Assembly (NCBI RefSeq): GCF_000003815.2 | Contig: NC_049983.1 | Coordinates: forward strand, 15,393,060-15,457,059 | Source of the DNA: Branchiostoma floridae | Taxonomy: Eukaryota > Chordata > Leptocardii > Amphioxiformes > Branchiostomatidae | Length of the DNA stretch: 64,000 bases | Direction of reading: 5' to 3' | Shown: positions 21,030 to 33,677 of the stretch, one piece after another | Layout of the letters: each line of letters starts with the position of its first letter | How positions within the stretch are numbered: position 1 is the first letter of the stretch | Made by a program: the position numbers and the translations under genes | Notes under the pieces: generated by a model | What the model saw: the letters and a program-made list of their open reading frames with translations, nothing else | Told to the model about the DNA's origin: nothing | Databases searched by the model: none

Positions 21030-21180
21030 TGACTAAAATGGTCACAATGGACAGGTGCATTTGGTCACTATAGACAGGTTTTTTAATGCCTGGGTCAACG
21101 GAAAACATATCTAAGAAGCCAAGTGAAACTGGCTACAATGGCCAGGTGGTCGCCATGCAAAGCTGGTCACTAGATTAAAA
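21030..21180. repeat. Repeat with GGCCAGGTGGTC box
   Basis: TGGTCACAATGGACAGG, TGGTCACTATAGACAGG and ACAATGGCCAGGTGGTCGCC are imperfect internal repeats. Related sequence lies inverted at 28975-29105 and possibly near 44990. Confidence 0.35.
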
Positions 21181-21224
21181 GACAAGTGCACTAGTTATTA
21201 TAATGTATATTCGTGTACTCAGTC

Positions 21225-21345
21225 GCTAATCTAGCATTTGATCGTTCATTCGCATTCGTTTGTCCGTTCGGTCCTTCATTTAATCATTCATTCGCTCATT
21301 CATTAATTCATTCTTTCTTTTTCTTTCAGCGATTCTTTCGTTCTT
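21225..21345. repeat. CATT/TTCG simple-repeat tract
   Basis: Irregular TTCATTCG, TCATTCATT and TTCTTTC units over about 120 bases. The frame across it is low-complexity and not credible as a gene. Confidence 0.6.
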
Positions 21346-21867
21346 TCACCCACGCTTTTCCATGTGCTTGGCCCTTGGCACTATATTTGCATTACCCTGT
21401 ACCTTAACTTAGAAAAGCGACATCTGCCGAAATATTGGTATAGCTGCACCTCCTACACGTGTATACATAATACTAGTAACGTCAATGGTTTATTCTGTGA
21501 ACCATAATGCACCAGGTGCCGACAGATAACGCTTATGATGCTTGTGTATAAATAGTATGATATGGAAAACATATATACACACTCTTGAGGGACACTGTAG
21601 ATGTTTGTATTTATTCCAAATTATTTCACTATCAAAATCAGGAAACTCACGCATCATTGAGGTGACTGGATTTGTCCTCCACATGACAAAAGGGAGCTGA
21701 ACGTTGAACCCAACAAATCTAAATTGGATCTTATTTATGTTATTTCTGTATGTGCTGACCTCTCTATCCTTTATGGAGTCTATATGTTCTGCTCTTAGCA
21801 ATTCAGGCAGGGGTTTGCAATAAACGTGCCAACATTATTACTGATATCAATGCCCAATACGTGCGAG

Positions 21868-22870
21868 TCTATATAAACATTCTATGACTCCTATCCGTTC
21901 TCTAGGGCCACCAAGATTGTAGCACTGTCATACTCTCTAAGCAGAGGTTGGTGGTGAAAACCGTGCCTTTTTCCTCATATGCCGTTTTTTCCCGACCAGT
22001 GGGGAGGCCGGTCGAGAAAAATACGGCATATACATGTAAGGAAAAGGTCACGATTTTCCCCCCACCAACCTCTGCTTGGAGAGTACCACTGTCATACCAC
22101 TCTCTCTACGTATCACGCCGCTGTAACTTCATGCAAACCCTCACAGTCCCAGCAGTTGTAACGGTAGTCTAGTAGTTTCAAGTATGTGTCTGCGACCCAA
22201 TGTATTTTCGGTGTGTCTCTGTGTGTGCGTGCCCTTCTAGTCTGTCTGTGTATCTGTAATTTCAGTCTACATAAAACATTTTATGATTCCCATCCGTTCT
22301 CTAGAACCATCGAGCTTGTAACACTGTCATACCACTCTCTCTACGACATCCCTCTAACTTCAGGACCTCACGGTCCCCACAGTTGTAACGGCAGAGTCTA
22401 GCAGTTTGAAGTATGTATCTGCGAACAACAACCCAGTGTATTTTCGGTGTATCTGTGTGTGTATGTCCTTCTGTCTGTCTATCTGTCTGTGTATCTGTAA
22501 TTTCAATCTACATAAAACATTCTATGACTCCCTTCTCTAGGTCTAGGACCATCAAGCTTGTAAAACTGTCATACCACTCTCTCTACGCCAAACCCTCACG
22601 GTCCCAGCAGTTGTAACGGTAGAGTCTAGTAGTTTCAAGTATGTATCTGCGAACAACAACCCAATGTATTTTCGGTGTGTCTCTGTGTGTGCGTGCCATT
22701 CTTTCTGTCTCTGTATCTGTAATTTCAGTCTACATAAAACATTCTATGATTCCCATCCGTTCTCTAGGACCATCGAGCTTGTAACACTGTCATACCACTC
22801 TCTCCACGCCAAAACCCTCACGGTCCCTACAGTTGTACCCGCAGAGTCTAGTAGTTTCAAGTATGTATTT
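21868..22870. repeat. Tandem satellite, 222-241-bp unit, four copies, first interrupted by a MITE
   Basis: The box TCTACATAAAACATT (TCTATATAAACATT in copy 1) lies at 21868, 22266, 22507 and 22729. Each unit continues with CCGTTCTCTAG, CACTGTCATACCACTCTCTC and GTATTTTCGGTG plus GTGTGTCTGT runs. Removing the inserted element and its target duplication (164 bases) turns the first spacing into 234, in line with 241 and 222. Confidence 0.85.
21932..22086. mobile_element. ~155-bp hairpin MITE inserted in satellite copy 1, with readable target duplication
   Basis: The left arm ACTCTCTAAGCAGAGGTTGG and right arm CCAACCTCTGCTTGGAGAGT are inverted, and pairing continues into CCTTTTTCC and ATGCCGT. CACTGTCAT flanks it at 21923-21931 and 22087-22095. 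The uninterrupted satellite copies carry this target sequence once. A duplication of 8-9 bases would fit a hAT-like element. Confidence 0.85.
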
Positions 22871-23790
22871 GCGAACAACAACCCAATACGTGTGACGCCG
22901 TCACTTCAGCTTGTCAACAGCGCAAACACAGATATGACAGACCGGACGATTAACGAGGGACCGCGGGCTCCACGACACCGGCAGGGACTGGGCGGTATCT
23001 GACGATATCTGTAATCTCCAGGCAGATTTACCAGTGGTATATTAAAAAAGTATCAAAGCTGGCTAAGGATTTTAGCTGGTCAAAGGGAGTCATCAGCCTC
23101 CGGTAGCCAAACACACTCCTAGACTTCTAGTCTTCACTTCTTTGGAAGCTTTTGATACTATCTTATGCTTCCGTAGGATCTGCTTGGAGATTAGATATCT
23201 GAGTGTTGAAGGATATACACTGTATCTAACACGATTTACAAAAAAGGACAATAAAAGAAATAACACAGCGAAAACAAATCAGTTTTAATGATTCTAATAA
23301 TTCAATGATAATGAAAATCTAAACGGATTCATTCAGCATTTGACGCATGGGTATTATGGGTAAGATTTATTATGTACATATAACTTATTATGTATGTCTC
23401 ATTTTCCTTCTTTGTTAAGTATACAATTACGTATATCGCTGCTCTTCTTAATTCTTTTAGCAATTAGCCTTCGGCCATGGACTTGCAATGAAGTTATGAT
23501 ATATATACGTAATTCGTTCTCTATCTCCCCAAATCGTCAACTTCTCACAGAACACACCGGTTTCAAATAATGTTTATTTATTTCAGCTTTATCACAGGAC
23601 AGGGGTAAGAGGCGATGCCTGAATAATGATCGAGAACAAACGCTGAGACATACAAACTTACGCGGCTGCTCTTGTTTGTAATTTTTGCATCGATCCAGTT
23701 TGTATCGTGCTGACTGGGTTTGATGTTTGGTACTATCGTGTCAACACACGGACTCAGGCAGGTCAAGATCAACTCCTACATCCCCTGGAT
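22871..23790. other. Non-coding, no recognised feature
   Basis: No supported gene or RNA. Short frames lack domains. Confidence 0.4.
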
Positions 23791-23860
23791 ACAAATATGG
23801 CAAAACTACATCGCCGTACATTCGGGGGGTCACGGGTTCAAATCCTGGGTGGCGTATATA
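23791..23860 (+). repeat. Possible tRNA-derived SINE head
   Basis: TATGGCAAAACTAC resembles a pol III A box and GGGTTCAAATCCTG a B box about 35 bases further on. A proper cloverleaf cannot be folded, so it is not called as a tRNA gene. Confidence 0.3.
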
Positions 23861-26261
23861 TTCACCAAAGACTTGCAAAGATTACATATACCGATATACA
23901 CCGCTTCGACGAAAAGTATGACATAAAAGACACCAAATACACAAGACGTAAAGAGAATAGTCGTGGCATCATAATTTGTGTATATTTTTCGTTTCCACAA
24001 ACAGCGAGGCCGAGCCCCGGTTTCGAAATGTGACCAACAGGCGGGCAAAACCACCTTTTCCAACTTTGGGTCAAACAGCTGCATCTCTGTTCATTCCCAG
24101 TCGTCTTGACTACGTCTTGCCACTGGATCCAGATGAGCCGCGCCGAGAGGGTGAGGCTGGCTTACTGTGCGCCCTCACCTAAATCAACATCACCAGTTGT
24201 TCAACAATTAAATCAAAGATTGCATACCTCTGTAAAATATTACAAATTTTTGTTTATTTCATGGCAAAACATAAAACAACCATATCCATTTCACACATTA
24301 CATACATGCTCCACCCTCGAAGGTCACTGACTCCTACCGCCAACCTGCCGAAAAAACTTGGACTCATTTCAGTAGACATCAACTCTCATAATATTATAAT
24401 TCCACTGAATGCTATACAAATGCTATAATACCGCCACATGAGTGAAAAGTAAACTTAAAGTAATCTTAAGACGTACCAATGCAGCATCAGTAATCATGAG
24501 GTAACTGCACATCAGATGTTTAGGTGTTCGAGACAATCTTGAAAAGGTCTCTGTTACACTCTTTTAATGTGGCAGTATCATATATGGCACCAGCAACGTT
24601 ATGCCTGAGAGTCATTGTTACACCCACGCATCAGTCTCTGATTTCATTCAGCTCGGGATCCAACTTGCACCTGGGTTAGCACGAACAAACCCGAACACAC
24701 ACAAACACAAACAAACATACCTAAAAAATATAGAGCTATTTTTTATTGAGACAACAATGCCCGATTCCCAGTCTTCAGCCATGCTAGTAGTCTACATTCT
24801 TTGCGCCAAGAATAGACCAAGGCAAATGTCTGGAGACCAAAAAAGTAAAGTCAAGAAAACCTCTCGGAAAGGTTAATACTCTCTAAACAACTTGATTCTT
24901 TTCTCTCGCTTCTTTGTTCGGTTGAACCATTTGCACAGGTGTTTTCAAGTTGTCCCGGCAACTTTCTTCACATCCAGGCCCTTCTTTCACTTGTCGCAAG
25001 TTTTGCAGAAAGCAATATGATACATTCAACTGTAAAAGATACAACATGATCTCCCTGTATCGTCAAAACATTCAACAAATCTTGTACCCCGTATTGTTTT
25101 ACCTTACAGGTTTCGTTGCAAATGATTGACTCTGGGCATTAACATTTTGGGAACCATTTTTTTATTTTTTTTTATCTACACGTCCACTTGTTTACATTAT
25201 AATAAAAGTTAGTGATTGATTTGAAGATGAAAGGACAATAGTCTTCTTTTTTAAACTTTGTAAACTTTGTTATCTTTATTTTTGTCACAACATTCAACAA
25301 CTATTTGGCTGACAGATAACTTAAATGTTCCGAATATCTAGTGTCACAGAGGTCGGTAGAAATGCCAGTCTTCCTTGTAACATTATGTAACTGTTGTATA
25401 GGCCACACTGTCCGCTGTTTGTCTAATTGACTTGATTAATGACATTTGTCAGGCTTTTCTGTGACAGTATTTGACGATTACTGACGTTAAGTAGAGCTGC
25501 TGAGATGGTTTGGGTGGATAAGACAGTCCTGAGTCCACACTCCGCTCCATCCAGGTGCATAGCTGAGGGCTGAGATAGGCGCAGTTTGTGGGGTTTGTTT
25601 GCAAATGGAATAAAATAACACAGTCTTCATTCCGCGGCCGGGGAAACTCACCGCGGGTCGTAGTCATTTGAACTCTAAAAGGGACAGCCTGTGTCTTAGT
25701 TTTGCGAAGTCTGACAGATACAGTTCTTGACTCCCATTACGGCGGGGGAAGGTATCCACCACAAAACATCTAAGAAACAATGACAACTTCAGTTCAAATG
25801 TAGCTATACTAGTACCCTTTAATTTCAATTTATTGTTGTATAAAACTGCAAATCAGCCCTTTGTGTTGCTATAGTTTTTAATTGAATACTAGTAAAATGT
25901 TTCTCTCTCACACAACGAGGCGATGTCTAACACGTGAAAAATTGAAACTTATGTTTAGCCTACCCAACTACTGCACTTCTAATATGAAAACTCTATTTCA
26001 GATGTACGACGAAGAATAAAATTTATTGCATAACCGCGTTGAGGGAATTGAACGCTTGCCAATATCAGCATGCAATAAAGTGAGCAACTTTTTCGTTCCA
26101 GTTTTGGCCATGGTAAGTATCAGATTGGGTATTCAAACTCTTGACCCCTTGGTCAGTAGGCCTGGTCACTGAAAGCCACCATGCACGAAGACAGCCATGG
26201 TGCTGACTTAAAATAATTGAAGATATAGTTCTGAACTCTCGATGGTACATCTTAAGGTATT
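23861..26261. other. Non-coding, no supported gene
   Basis: Overlapping short frames at 23700-24180 lie in SINE-like repeat sequence. A GC-richer block at 25480-25680 includes GTTTGCAAAT and TGTGGGG motifs but no gene. The rest is AT-rich. Confidence 0.35.
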
Positions 26262-26430
26262 GTTGCATTGTCGGTGTGACGATGTATGTACCTGCCCTTC
26301 TGTCTGGCTGTGTGTCTGTATCTGCACAACTCGAGAAGCCATGAATAGATGGTGATGGGATAAACTTTTAAGAATCTCCTACCAGCTTCCTTTGGTACTG
26401 CAGCGGAACTTCCTGATCCTGTATCTCCTA
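26262..26430 (+). repeat. Diverged GTGTGTCTGT-type dispersed repeat
   Basis: TGTCTGGCTGTGTGTCTGTA, CTGCACAACTCGAGAAGCC, GATGGTGATGGGATAAAC and TGGTACTGCAGCGGAACTTC follow the order seen at 17195-17385. Confidence 0.5.
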
Positions 26431-27077
26431 TTCTGGACCCATGCTATGACATACTATGACATGCTTTTATTCATTTGGTGGCAAATACATTCTACGGTGT
26501 AGGCTTTGGTCTGATAAAAACTTGTTCGGGAACGGCAGGGACGTTTTTGTTGGGAAGAGTAATTCAATGGATTTTCAGAGCAGCAATGTACACATTATTC
26601 TATATAAACAGCGTTTTTCAAGCGTTTGCAAGAAATATCATACCAGAATATACTGTCAACATTATTACGTAGACTACATAACTTCACATCACATCATTTT
26701 TAGCATATATATGAACGTGCTCTCATTTTAAAAAGTGTATTTCTCCAGCAATATGTTATGCAGCATGGAAATGTGTACGTTGCAAATCCCATTGCGTAAA
26801 TCTAAAGCGTCTTTTTGAATGTGTATGAGCCCTCTCTTTGCCTCATTGTGTCCTTGTAGACGGTCTGTGTGTATGCTACATTTACCAAATTATATTTACA
26901 AGTCATAAATGATAATGAGTTAACGAGCGTTTTCAATCACTTTCCATATCAACGAAGCAGGCAGGTGCTGATTATGACCGCCATGTTGGTGTCCTTGCTC
27001 TGTATATCAATGGACCATAGCTGAAGTATGCGATGAGACTGGCTTTAGACAGAACTAGCCTCATGCAGTTTCCAAGG
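26431..27077. other. Non-coding, no recognised feature
   Basis: No supported gene. The frames at 26456-26731 have no domain. Confidence 0.4.
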
Positions 27078-27266
27078 CAGTCTCCGAACGGGGCTGGGTT
27101 TTTATGTGGAGTGCGCTGGATCGCGATTTTCAACGTTGGCTAGGTTCTCTTATGCTAGGGAATGGAGTAACGGGGTAAACCCCCTTCCCCGGCATAAGAG
27201 AGCATAGCCAACGTTGAAAATCGCGAACCAACGCTTCCCCCTAAAAACAGCCCCGTTCGGAGACTG
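27078..27266. mobile_element. ~190-bp hairpin MITE
   Basis: CAGTCTCCGAACGGGGCTG at the left pairs with CAGCCCCGTTCGGAGACTG at the right. Inner sequences CGCGATTTTCAACGTTGGCT and AGCCAACGTTGAAAATCGCG also pair. It is nearly a full-length hairpin with no coding capacity. No target duplication could be recognised. Confidence 0.85.
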
Positions 27267-28974
27267 TCACGGATGCTAAGACAGAACTTCCTGGACTTGA
27301 ACTAGTCTACGTCATGTGTCACACGACATCGGAGCCTCTGAGACTTATGTAATTACTTAAGTAAGTGTACACGGCGATTTCTAAAAATTCTATCAAAAAG
27401 TTACCATTTTCAAGATGTCCGGAAAGGCTTCAGGTACGATTGACTGAAATGCAAATAGCTTGGCCTACGTCTATGTGTGTGTGCCTATCATAACATCACA
27501 TGAAATTGATGAAGCAGACCGTTATCATACCCCGTGGGTTAAGTACAGGTCACAACAGATAAACAATATGTATTAAGTGTCAACCTGACAAAACAATTAT
27601 ATTCTACTACTTTTATAAGTGAATTCAACTTCTTGTCGCTCCTTTGTAAAGGGAAAATGTAGGAACAGATATGTTTTACAATCAAAAGTTTGTCTTAGGT
27701 ATGAAACATGGCCTTCACTGTATTACGTAAGTGTCTAAAGTAGGGAAACATATATAGTTCAGCTATCTCTTTGTGCTATAAAAGCTGTAAACGTACATTC
27801 TACTACAAAATGCAGCTCACCTTACATTCCATCTACCTTACAGTATCGACATATTCGTTATTCCAGGTGGTACGGTTATGTCTTCCGGTTTCATTGTGTA
27901 GTTGCAGCTAATTCCCAGTTTTGTGACGCCTCACGGTGCCGAATATCGCCAATACTCAGATACTGGTCTACATTACAGGTGGGCTTGAACAGCTTATAAC
28001 ATATACATGTGTATACCATGCATATATGCCACATATAGTATAAGACCTCCACTTGCTTTTAAGGATTCTTTAAAACACTCCATGGAGACGCCTATCGAAA
28101 AAGTGTGGGGTGCAAACCCTTGCCAAACCGCAGCCTGCGAGATTCGAGCACAATTACAAACACACAGTGAGCCTCGCTGGATCGTTTCGAACTTTCTAAT
28201 CTAACTCTTTTTTTTCACCTCATAAAGTAAAGGGCGTCACGGAGAATTATAAGGCACTCAGATATTATCTTCTTCAAGTAGATCTCTGTATCTTAAAAGT
28301 AATATGTGATTTTGAATTAAAGGTCTAATGATTATATAACTATATATGTTTGCATTTCGATTAAACCAAAGCGTCAATAGTCTATGGTGACTACTTTGGT
28401 TAAAAATGAACTGTATCTTCAATAAAAATTTCATATTTAGGACGAGGATTAGATTTGTTGATTTGAAAATTCATCTTAGGCTTCCAACTCCCAAGCGAAC
28501 AACGATTTAAGAGACCTCTAGTCGATTGTAGCTGGGTCCTTGTAGGGCGGCTAAAATTGAATTGAATGATTCACAATTCAAATAATTATAATAAACAAGT
28601 CAACAGTGCTATCAGTTTACTAAAGGTTTGCTACAATTAGTCACACTCTTGGCCATGCAGAGCGCTCAGTAGTTTTACCGGAAAGGAAACACTCTTGTTA
28701 ATTAGATTGAATAGGAATAGGATAAAATCAGGTTCCTCTCCACTTCATGGAGATCGGTGCGCTACCGAATTTGGATTTGTGTGACCTACTGATTCATAAA
28801 ATTGAGTATGATACGCGTCATCAAGTTATGGTTTGAAAGACAGCAAGACATCAGAAATTCGATAAACATACTGTTTTTATATATTAATGGAAGTTGTTGA
28901 AGCTAACTAAGAGTCTAAGAGAGTATTGCAGAAAAATGAGAAGTTTAACAAATGTTAGTACGGTCAAACCTGTA
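27267..28974. other. Non-coding, no recognised feature
   Basis: AT-rich. Only a fragment of the (TGAA)n-tail family near 27520-27600 is recognisable. Confidence 0.4.
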
Positions 28975-29105
28975 CATATACGAGCGCCAACTTCTGCATA
29001 AGGACCACCTGGCCATGTTGATATACAGTCAAATTGTATTGGTGACTATACCTTTTGATAAAGACTCTTTGGCCATTGTGGCCAAGTTTTCGTGGTCCTT
29101 TAAAT
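28975..29105. repeat. Repeat with GACCACCTGGCCAT box
   Basis: The - strand contains ATGGCCAGGTGGTCCTTATG, AATGGCCAAAGAGTC and GTATAGTCACCAATAC, related to 21030-21180. Confidence 0.35.
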
Positions 29106-31960
29106 CGTTTCTATATTATTTTGCTATATAATAGTGATCGCTGTCTACCGTAACTTTTTTCCTGATTTGTTGAGCGGCCGCAATAGACGTGTTTGCCTGT
29201 ATACACAACGTTTATTCAGTAGATTTACCAGTGGAAATTTGGAAAGCGGAAAGTGACTTTTTTGGATGCACCTCTTTACAAGACGGACTATATTTTACAT
29301 GATTTAGTGTGGATAAAGCTACAACATTATCCTGCCTAGTGGGGGTCCAAGTTGTATCATGTATATGTGTTTATTTTCAGTAACCGCCTCTTCAGTATTC
29401 GGAGTTGTGCTACAGGTACTTCCGGACCCCTTTGGTCGCAAAGGTCTTCATGTATTCGTTAAACGTAGATCTTTCGCCTGTAGTTTTAGCGATTGAAAAA
29501 ATTCCTCCATTGCGTTTGAGCATTTGATAGAAGAACATGAGTCAAATTGTACACAGGTTGCAAAATTTCATGTTGTGCACAGAATGGCTTCTTGTACATA
29601 AAATCACTTCTCACAAAGACAGCCTATTATACCTAACGTATTGTTAATATTCGTTCCCACATGACAAATAGAGAAAAGGTATACAATTGAACCTATTATG
29701 AAGGAAGCGGGTAAAGAATAGAATAATTCTGTAATTGTACAATTACGTTTAGCAATTTGTACGTACTAAAAGCAGAATATATTGCACGACGTGTGTGTTC
29801 CGTTGGACTGTTCCAAAGGATTGTTCCGCCCGCTACCCCAAGACCGCAACGCTAAAACGGTGGTTTTATAGGTATCTGCTATTTACTAAATTATCGCAGA
29901 ATCAGTAATATACGAGGTATTCGCACTTCTATAAATCCAGGTGTTCAAGACATTATTGTGAAAGCCTTGATGACACTCAACGTGGAGGTTTATGAACCCG
30001 GCGTAATAATAAGCTTTGTCGATATGCTAGACAAAGGCTGCAAAGTCAAAAGTCTTCCAACTATATTAAAATCCTGATTATATATGTTACTGAATACAAT
30101 GTATATGGCGTGATAGTCAACCAAGTGTTATCCCTAAGAAACCCAAAAACTGCTCTTAAATCACATGATGAAATCTCAAAATGGGTTTCAATTGTTATAG
30201 GAAGATCCAGACTAAATTCTATCTCGGCATGCAAAACGGCAAGTGTATATAATATGCGACTTTTGATATGCTGATACGAATTTGTTGTGGTCGTTAGCCC
30301 CCTTTACTTTATAAGTTGAATATTATTCATGACGTATGAATATGATTTGAAAGACAAAAAAACACAAAATTTTCAAAATACATTTCTTCATTAATGTAAC
30401 TTCTAATGATGTTTAAGTCTCTCAACTGCCGCCGCTTCAATAGGTCTTAAATGTGTTGGTGCTAAATGCTGCTGTCCCTAGTCCAATATTGCACAATCTA
30501 ACGAGTAACTTCCTAGCCTGGACGACGAGTTTTAAGTACTACAATGCCTCCTTAAACTCTTTGCGCCTTTGCAAATCCACGAAACGTAATCATAATAACA
30601 ATAAACACATTGAATGTGAATTTTGTAACCGATTCTTCAAATTGTACGTTATACCACTGCCTGATTTGTCTAAGGCTGCAATGTGTTCACATTCTGAAAT
30701 TCAGTAATGTAGGCCATTTGTACACGTTTTGGACAGCTTAACTCGAGCCATTAGGAGTCAGTTGAATATCCGCTATTCATCCTATCGTATTAAGTTTATG
30801 TACAACTTCATCTTTTTCTTGAAAGACGACTGTAGCACTGTAGACTATTCAATTGTTGATTGCGGACACTAAAATAAAGAAACTCTTTCTTTGTGCTCTT
30901 TGGAACGAGCTTCAGAAAAATTATACTGAAAACAGTACTGTCGGAAATAGCTAGTTGTTTGGCATCGAATATTGCAAAAGACTTATCGACGATTGCCATT
31001 TTTAACCTAAAGCAACATTTAATGAAATAACAAACAGTTGTTTTACAGGAATACCCTATATCGTTTACCAGCTTGAGGCTTCTATTTCATAACTTAAACA
31101 AAAAATCCAACGTAGGACTTGCTTTTAGTTGTAGAATACTAACCACTTGCTTTGAAGCTAGAATATCCACCCCATGCAAATGTTTTCGGTTTTGTATGAT
31201 TTCCTTTTATGGATATATTAGTGTTGCTGATTATATCACTAAAATAACAAGTACCGACGAGGCTCAAATGTAGATTTAACTGATGTAGAGGATATACCTT
31301 CCCAGGAATTTGAAAAGCATTTCATACCAGTGTCAAAGAAAAACAAATTCAATAAGAAGCAACAGAGACAACTGTTTTGCTACAATTTTTTAATTCTTAC
31401 TTTGTACAACTGACGGACAACTGAGGCTAAATGTCACAAAACACTTCCGACCATAACAGTTTATACAGAAACTGTACATACATTGTAAGAAGCTTCCAAA
31501 ACAGAAAGTTTTACAAAGTGCTATAAGTTTAGTCTGCCATTCTAATGCCAATATTGCAGCGGTAATTTTCCTCAAAATCATATTGTTAAACTTCCCTAGA
31601 ATCTCTGCAATCAGTAAAACATAGGTAATCTTTTTTTGACTTGAATTTTAGCTTTGTGCTTTATATGCAATTGAACACGTTCAACTATATCGGTTTTTTT
31701 TTTTTCAAAGCAAGAAGCAAACCCACGAAACAATTAAGTTTAAGCACAACATGTCTTAAATGTTTTTGGCAGCAGCAGTTTACCATTAGATGAAAGGCGA
31801 AATCATTTCAGTATGCAAATTCTCGTATTCTCACACCTACTTTTGTACAAAAGACACATTTGCATCTAAAAATGCACAAACTAATAAATAAGAAAAAAAG
31901 TAATGAACATATAACAGTGAGACTTTAGCATTTACGTAAGCAGTCTGAAGTACGGTTTCC
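29106..31960. other. Non-coding, no supported gene
   Basis: AT-rich, without a credible exon on either strand. The part nearest foxQ2 may belong to its 3' UTR. Confidence 0.35.
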
Positions 31961-31962
31961 TA

Positions 31963-31968
31963 TTTAAT
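31963..31968 (-). terminator. Candidate polyadenylation signal of foxQ2
   Basis: ATTAAA on the - strand, about 400 bases past the stop codon. No AATAAA was found closer. Assignment is tentative. Confidence 0.25.
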
Positions 31969-32366
31969 GTGTATTTTACAAGACAAAGGGAGAATTGTCG
32001 AAACATGACAAAACTATCCTTAAAATGTAACTAACACTAGTCTCTTTGAACAGATCAAACAATTTTGAATCTTTGACATTTTCTTAAATTCTGAAGTCTT
32101 TGGTACAATTCGCGGCGAACACAGAAATAATATAGGATTTTTTTTGTGTGATTGCACGTGGATCATCAAATTGCACGATTCTTACATTGAAAACTCAAGA
32201 ATGGTTTTCTACATGAGTGACCAGTGCCTTTTTTTCTAATAAACAAAAACAAAAACGGAACGCTAACGTCTTTTCTTGATAAAAAGTAAGTGTTATGTGA
32301 TGAACCTATTTTTTTCCACACATTTATACAGGCGTGTTCTTTTTACACCAACTAGTTATAGTGAAC

Positions 32367-33632
32367 TTACTTGAACCGCTGAAAGTTTGGTGAGATGGGG
32401 AACATGGATTGAGAGTTCTGGGTGTCGGAGTACTGCCACTGCGGGTTAGAGTTCGGGTACATGCCGACAGGAGAAGACGGGTTGGGGGATGGTGTCGCCT
32501 GAGGAATCCTACAGCTACTGTTGTACCACTTGAAGAAAGGATTGTTGATGTGTTGGCGGTAGAGGACTTCATCTAGCCGGTAGGCTTTCCTCTCGGCGTC
32601 GGTGTAGGGTGAGTAGATGGAGCTGAGAGACGGCGGGAAGGAGTAGCCTGGCGTGATGGGGCCTGTGCTGGGGTTCAGGTAGCTGTTCGCCATCCCGTAA
32701 CCGTTGTTGAGGGTCTCCATGTCCTTCTTGGCCCCGCGGCGTCGCCTGGACCGCCGGCGCTGTCGGAAGTCTCCCCGGGCGAAGTCCTCGATGTTGGCCG
32801 GGTGGATGGCCCAGTAGTTGCCCTTGCCGTCCTCGCAGCGCCCGGCCTTGATGAAGCAGTCGTTGAGGGAGAGGTTGTGTCGGACGGAGTTGCGCCAGCC
32901 CTGCCCGCGGTTCTGGTAGTACGGGTAGTTGTCGGTGATGTACTGGTAGATGGAGCCGAGGCTGAGGCGCTTGGCGGGGGAGCCGAGGATGGCTTTCGCG
33001 ATGAGCGCAATGTAGGACAGCGGCGGTTTCACGTCTGCCGAAGGAGGCTCCTTCGGCGTGTCTTCCTTCTTCTCAAGAGACGTGAGGATTTCTTCCATCC
33101 CGTTGTTGTCGCTGTTGTCGCCGTCGCCGCTTGCAGGGGTGTCCGTGCCGGCCTTCCCCGCCTCCCCCTCCCCTCCGTCCGTCGGCGGCTTGTCGTCCGC
33201 CGCTGGCTGCTGATCCGCCGTCGTCTCTTCCTGTTTTGGGACCACGACAGGCGGTTCGGCGGCGGATTTCTCGTGAAACGTCGCGTTGTCGTTCTCGTCT
33301 GGGTGATTGCAGTCGGTGTAGGCCTTAGGAGGAGGACTGAAGTACTGAGTCGTGGGTACCGTTGGCTGGCTGATCCGCTGGAACGCCGTCGACACCACCG
33401 GCGCGTACGGGCTGACGCTCGGCGTGGTGATGACTGTGTCCCCGTAGGGGTAGCTGGCGGGCTCCGGCTTCATGTCGTAATTCTGCATGGTGGGACCGAG
33501 GGTGCCGCTGGTGTAGGTCGGGCCGAGGTTGTAGCTGTGCCCGAAGGACTGAGTCTGCTGGTCGTGGTGGTAGCTGCAGGAGTCCCCGAACAGAGCCGGA
33601 CTGTACTGTCCGCCGTAGCAGGAAGTTTGCAT
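32367..33632 (-). CDS. foxq2: FoxQ2-type forkhead transcription factor, single exon
   Basis: One uninterrupted frame gives 421 residues from the Met at 33632-33630 to the TAA at 32369-32367. A forkhead domain occupies about residues 200-299: it opens KPPLSYIALIAKAI, has the recognition helix WRNSVRHNLSLNDCF, then the FoxQ2-type stretch KAGRCEDGKGNYWAIHPANI and EDFARGDFRQRRR, ending in a basic run. The N-terminal ~200 residues are Tyr/Ser/Pro-rich then acidic. No clear EH1 repressor motif of the FxIxxIL kind was found. FoxQ2 genes act in anterior/aboral patterning of many animal embryos; this is family knowledge. I chose this Met over an in-frame one 21 codons upstream (33695): it has A at -3, and the upstream extension merely translates a TATATA tract. 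FoxQ2 a/b/c-type paralogy cannot be settled here. Confidence 0.93.
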   Translation of the reverse strand: MQTSCYGGQYSPALFGDSCSYHHDQQTQSFGHSYNLGPTYTSGTLGPTMQNYDMKPEPASYPYGDTVITTPSVSPYAPVVSTAFQRISQPTVPTTQYFSPPPKAYTDCNHPDENDNATFHEKSAAEPPVVVPKQEETTADQQPAADDKPPTDGGEGEAGKAGTDTPASGDGDNSDNNGMEEILTSLEKKEDTPKEPPSADVKPPLSYIALIAKAILGSPAKRLSLGSIYQYITDNYPYYQNRGQGWRNSVRHNLSLNDCFIKAGRCEDGKGNYWAIHPANIEDFARGDFRQRRRSRRRRGAKKDMETLNNGYGMANSYLNPSTGPITPGYSFPPSLSSIYSPYTDAERKAYRLDEVLYRQHINNPFFKWYNSSCRIPQATPSPNPSSPVGMYPNSNPQWQYSDTQNSQSMFPISPNFQRFK

Positions 33633-33664
33633 GGTTGTGGCGAGCTGGCTTGCCGGCGGGTCTG

Positions 33665-33677
33665 ATATATATATATA
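33665..33677 (-). promoter_or_regulatory. Possible TATA box of foxQ2
   Basis: TTATATATATATATC on the - strand begins about 45 bases before the chosen start codon. If it works as a TATA box, transcription would begin close to 33645, leaving a very short 5' UTR and excluding the upstream in-frame Met. It may instead be a simple TA repeat. Confidence 0.35.

Noticed and set aside
22186-23002. Three similar frames of 67-112 codons coding KTFYDSHPFS-like repeats
   Set aside because: They are successive units of the 222-241-bp satellite; the similarity is DNA repetition and not a protein family.
32802-33665. 287-codon open frame on the + strand
   Set aside because: It is antisense to the GC-rich foxQ2 coding exon and its Val/Arg-rich product has no domain; it is a shadow of the real gene.
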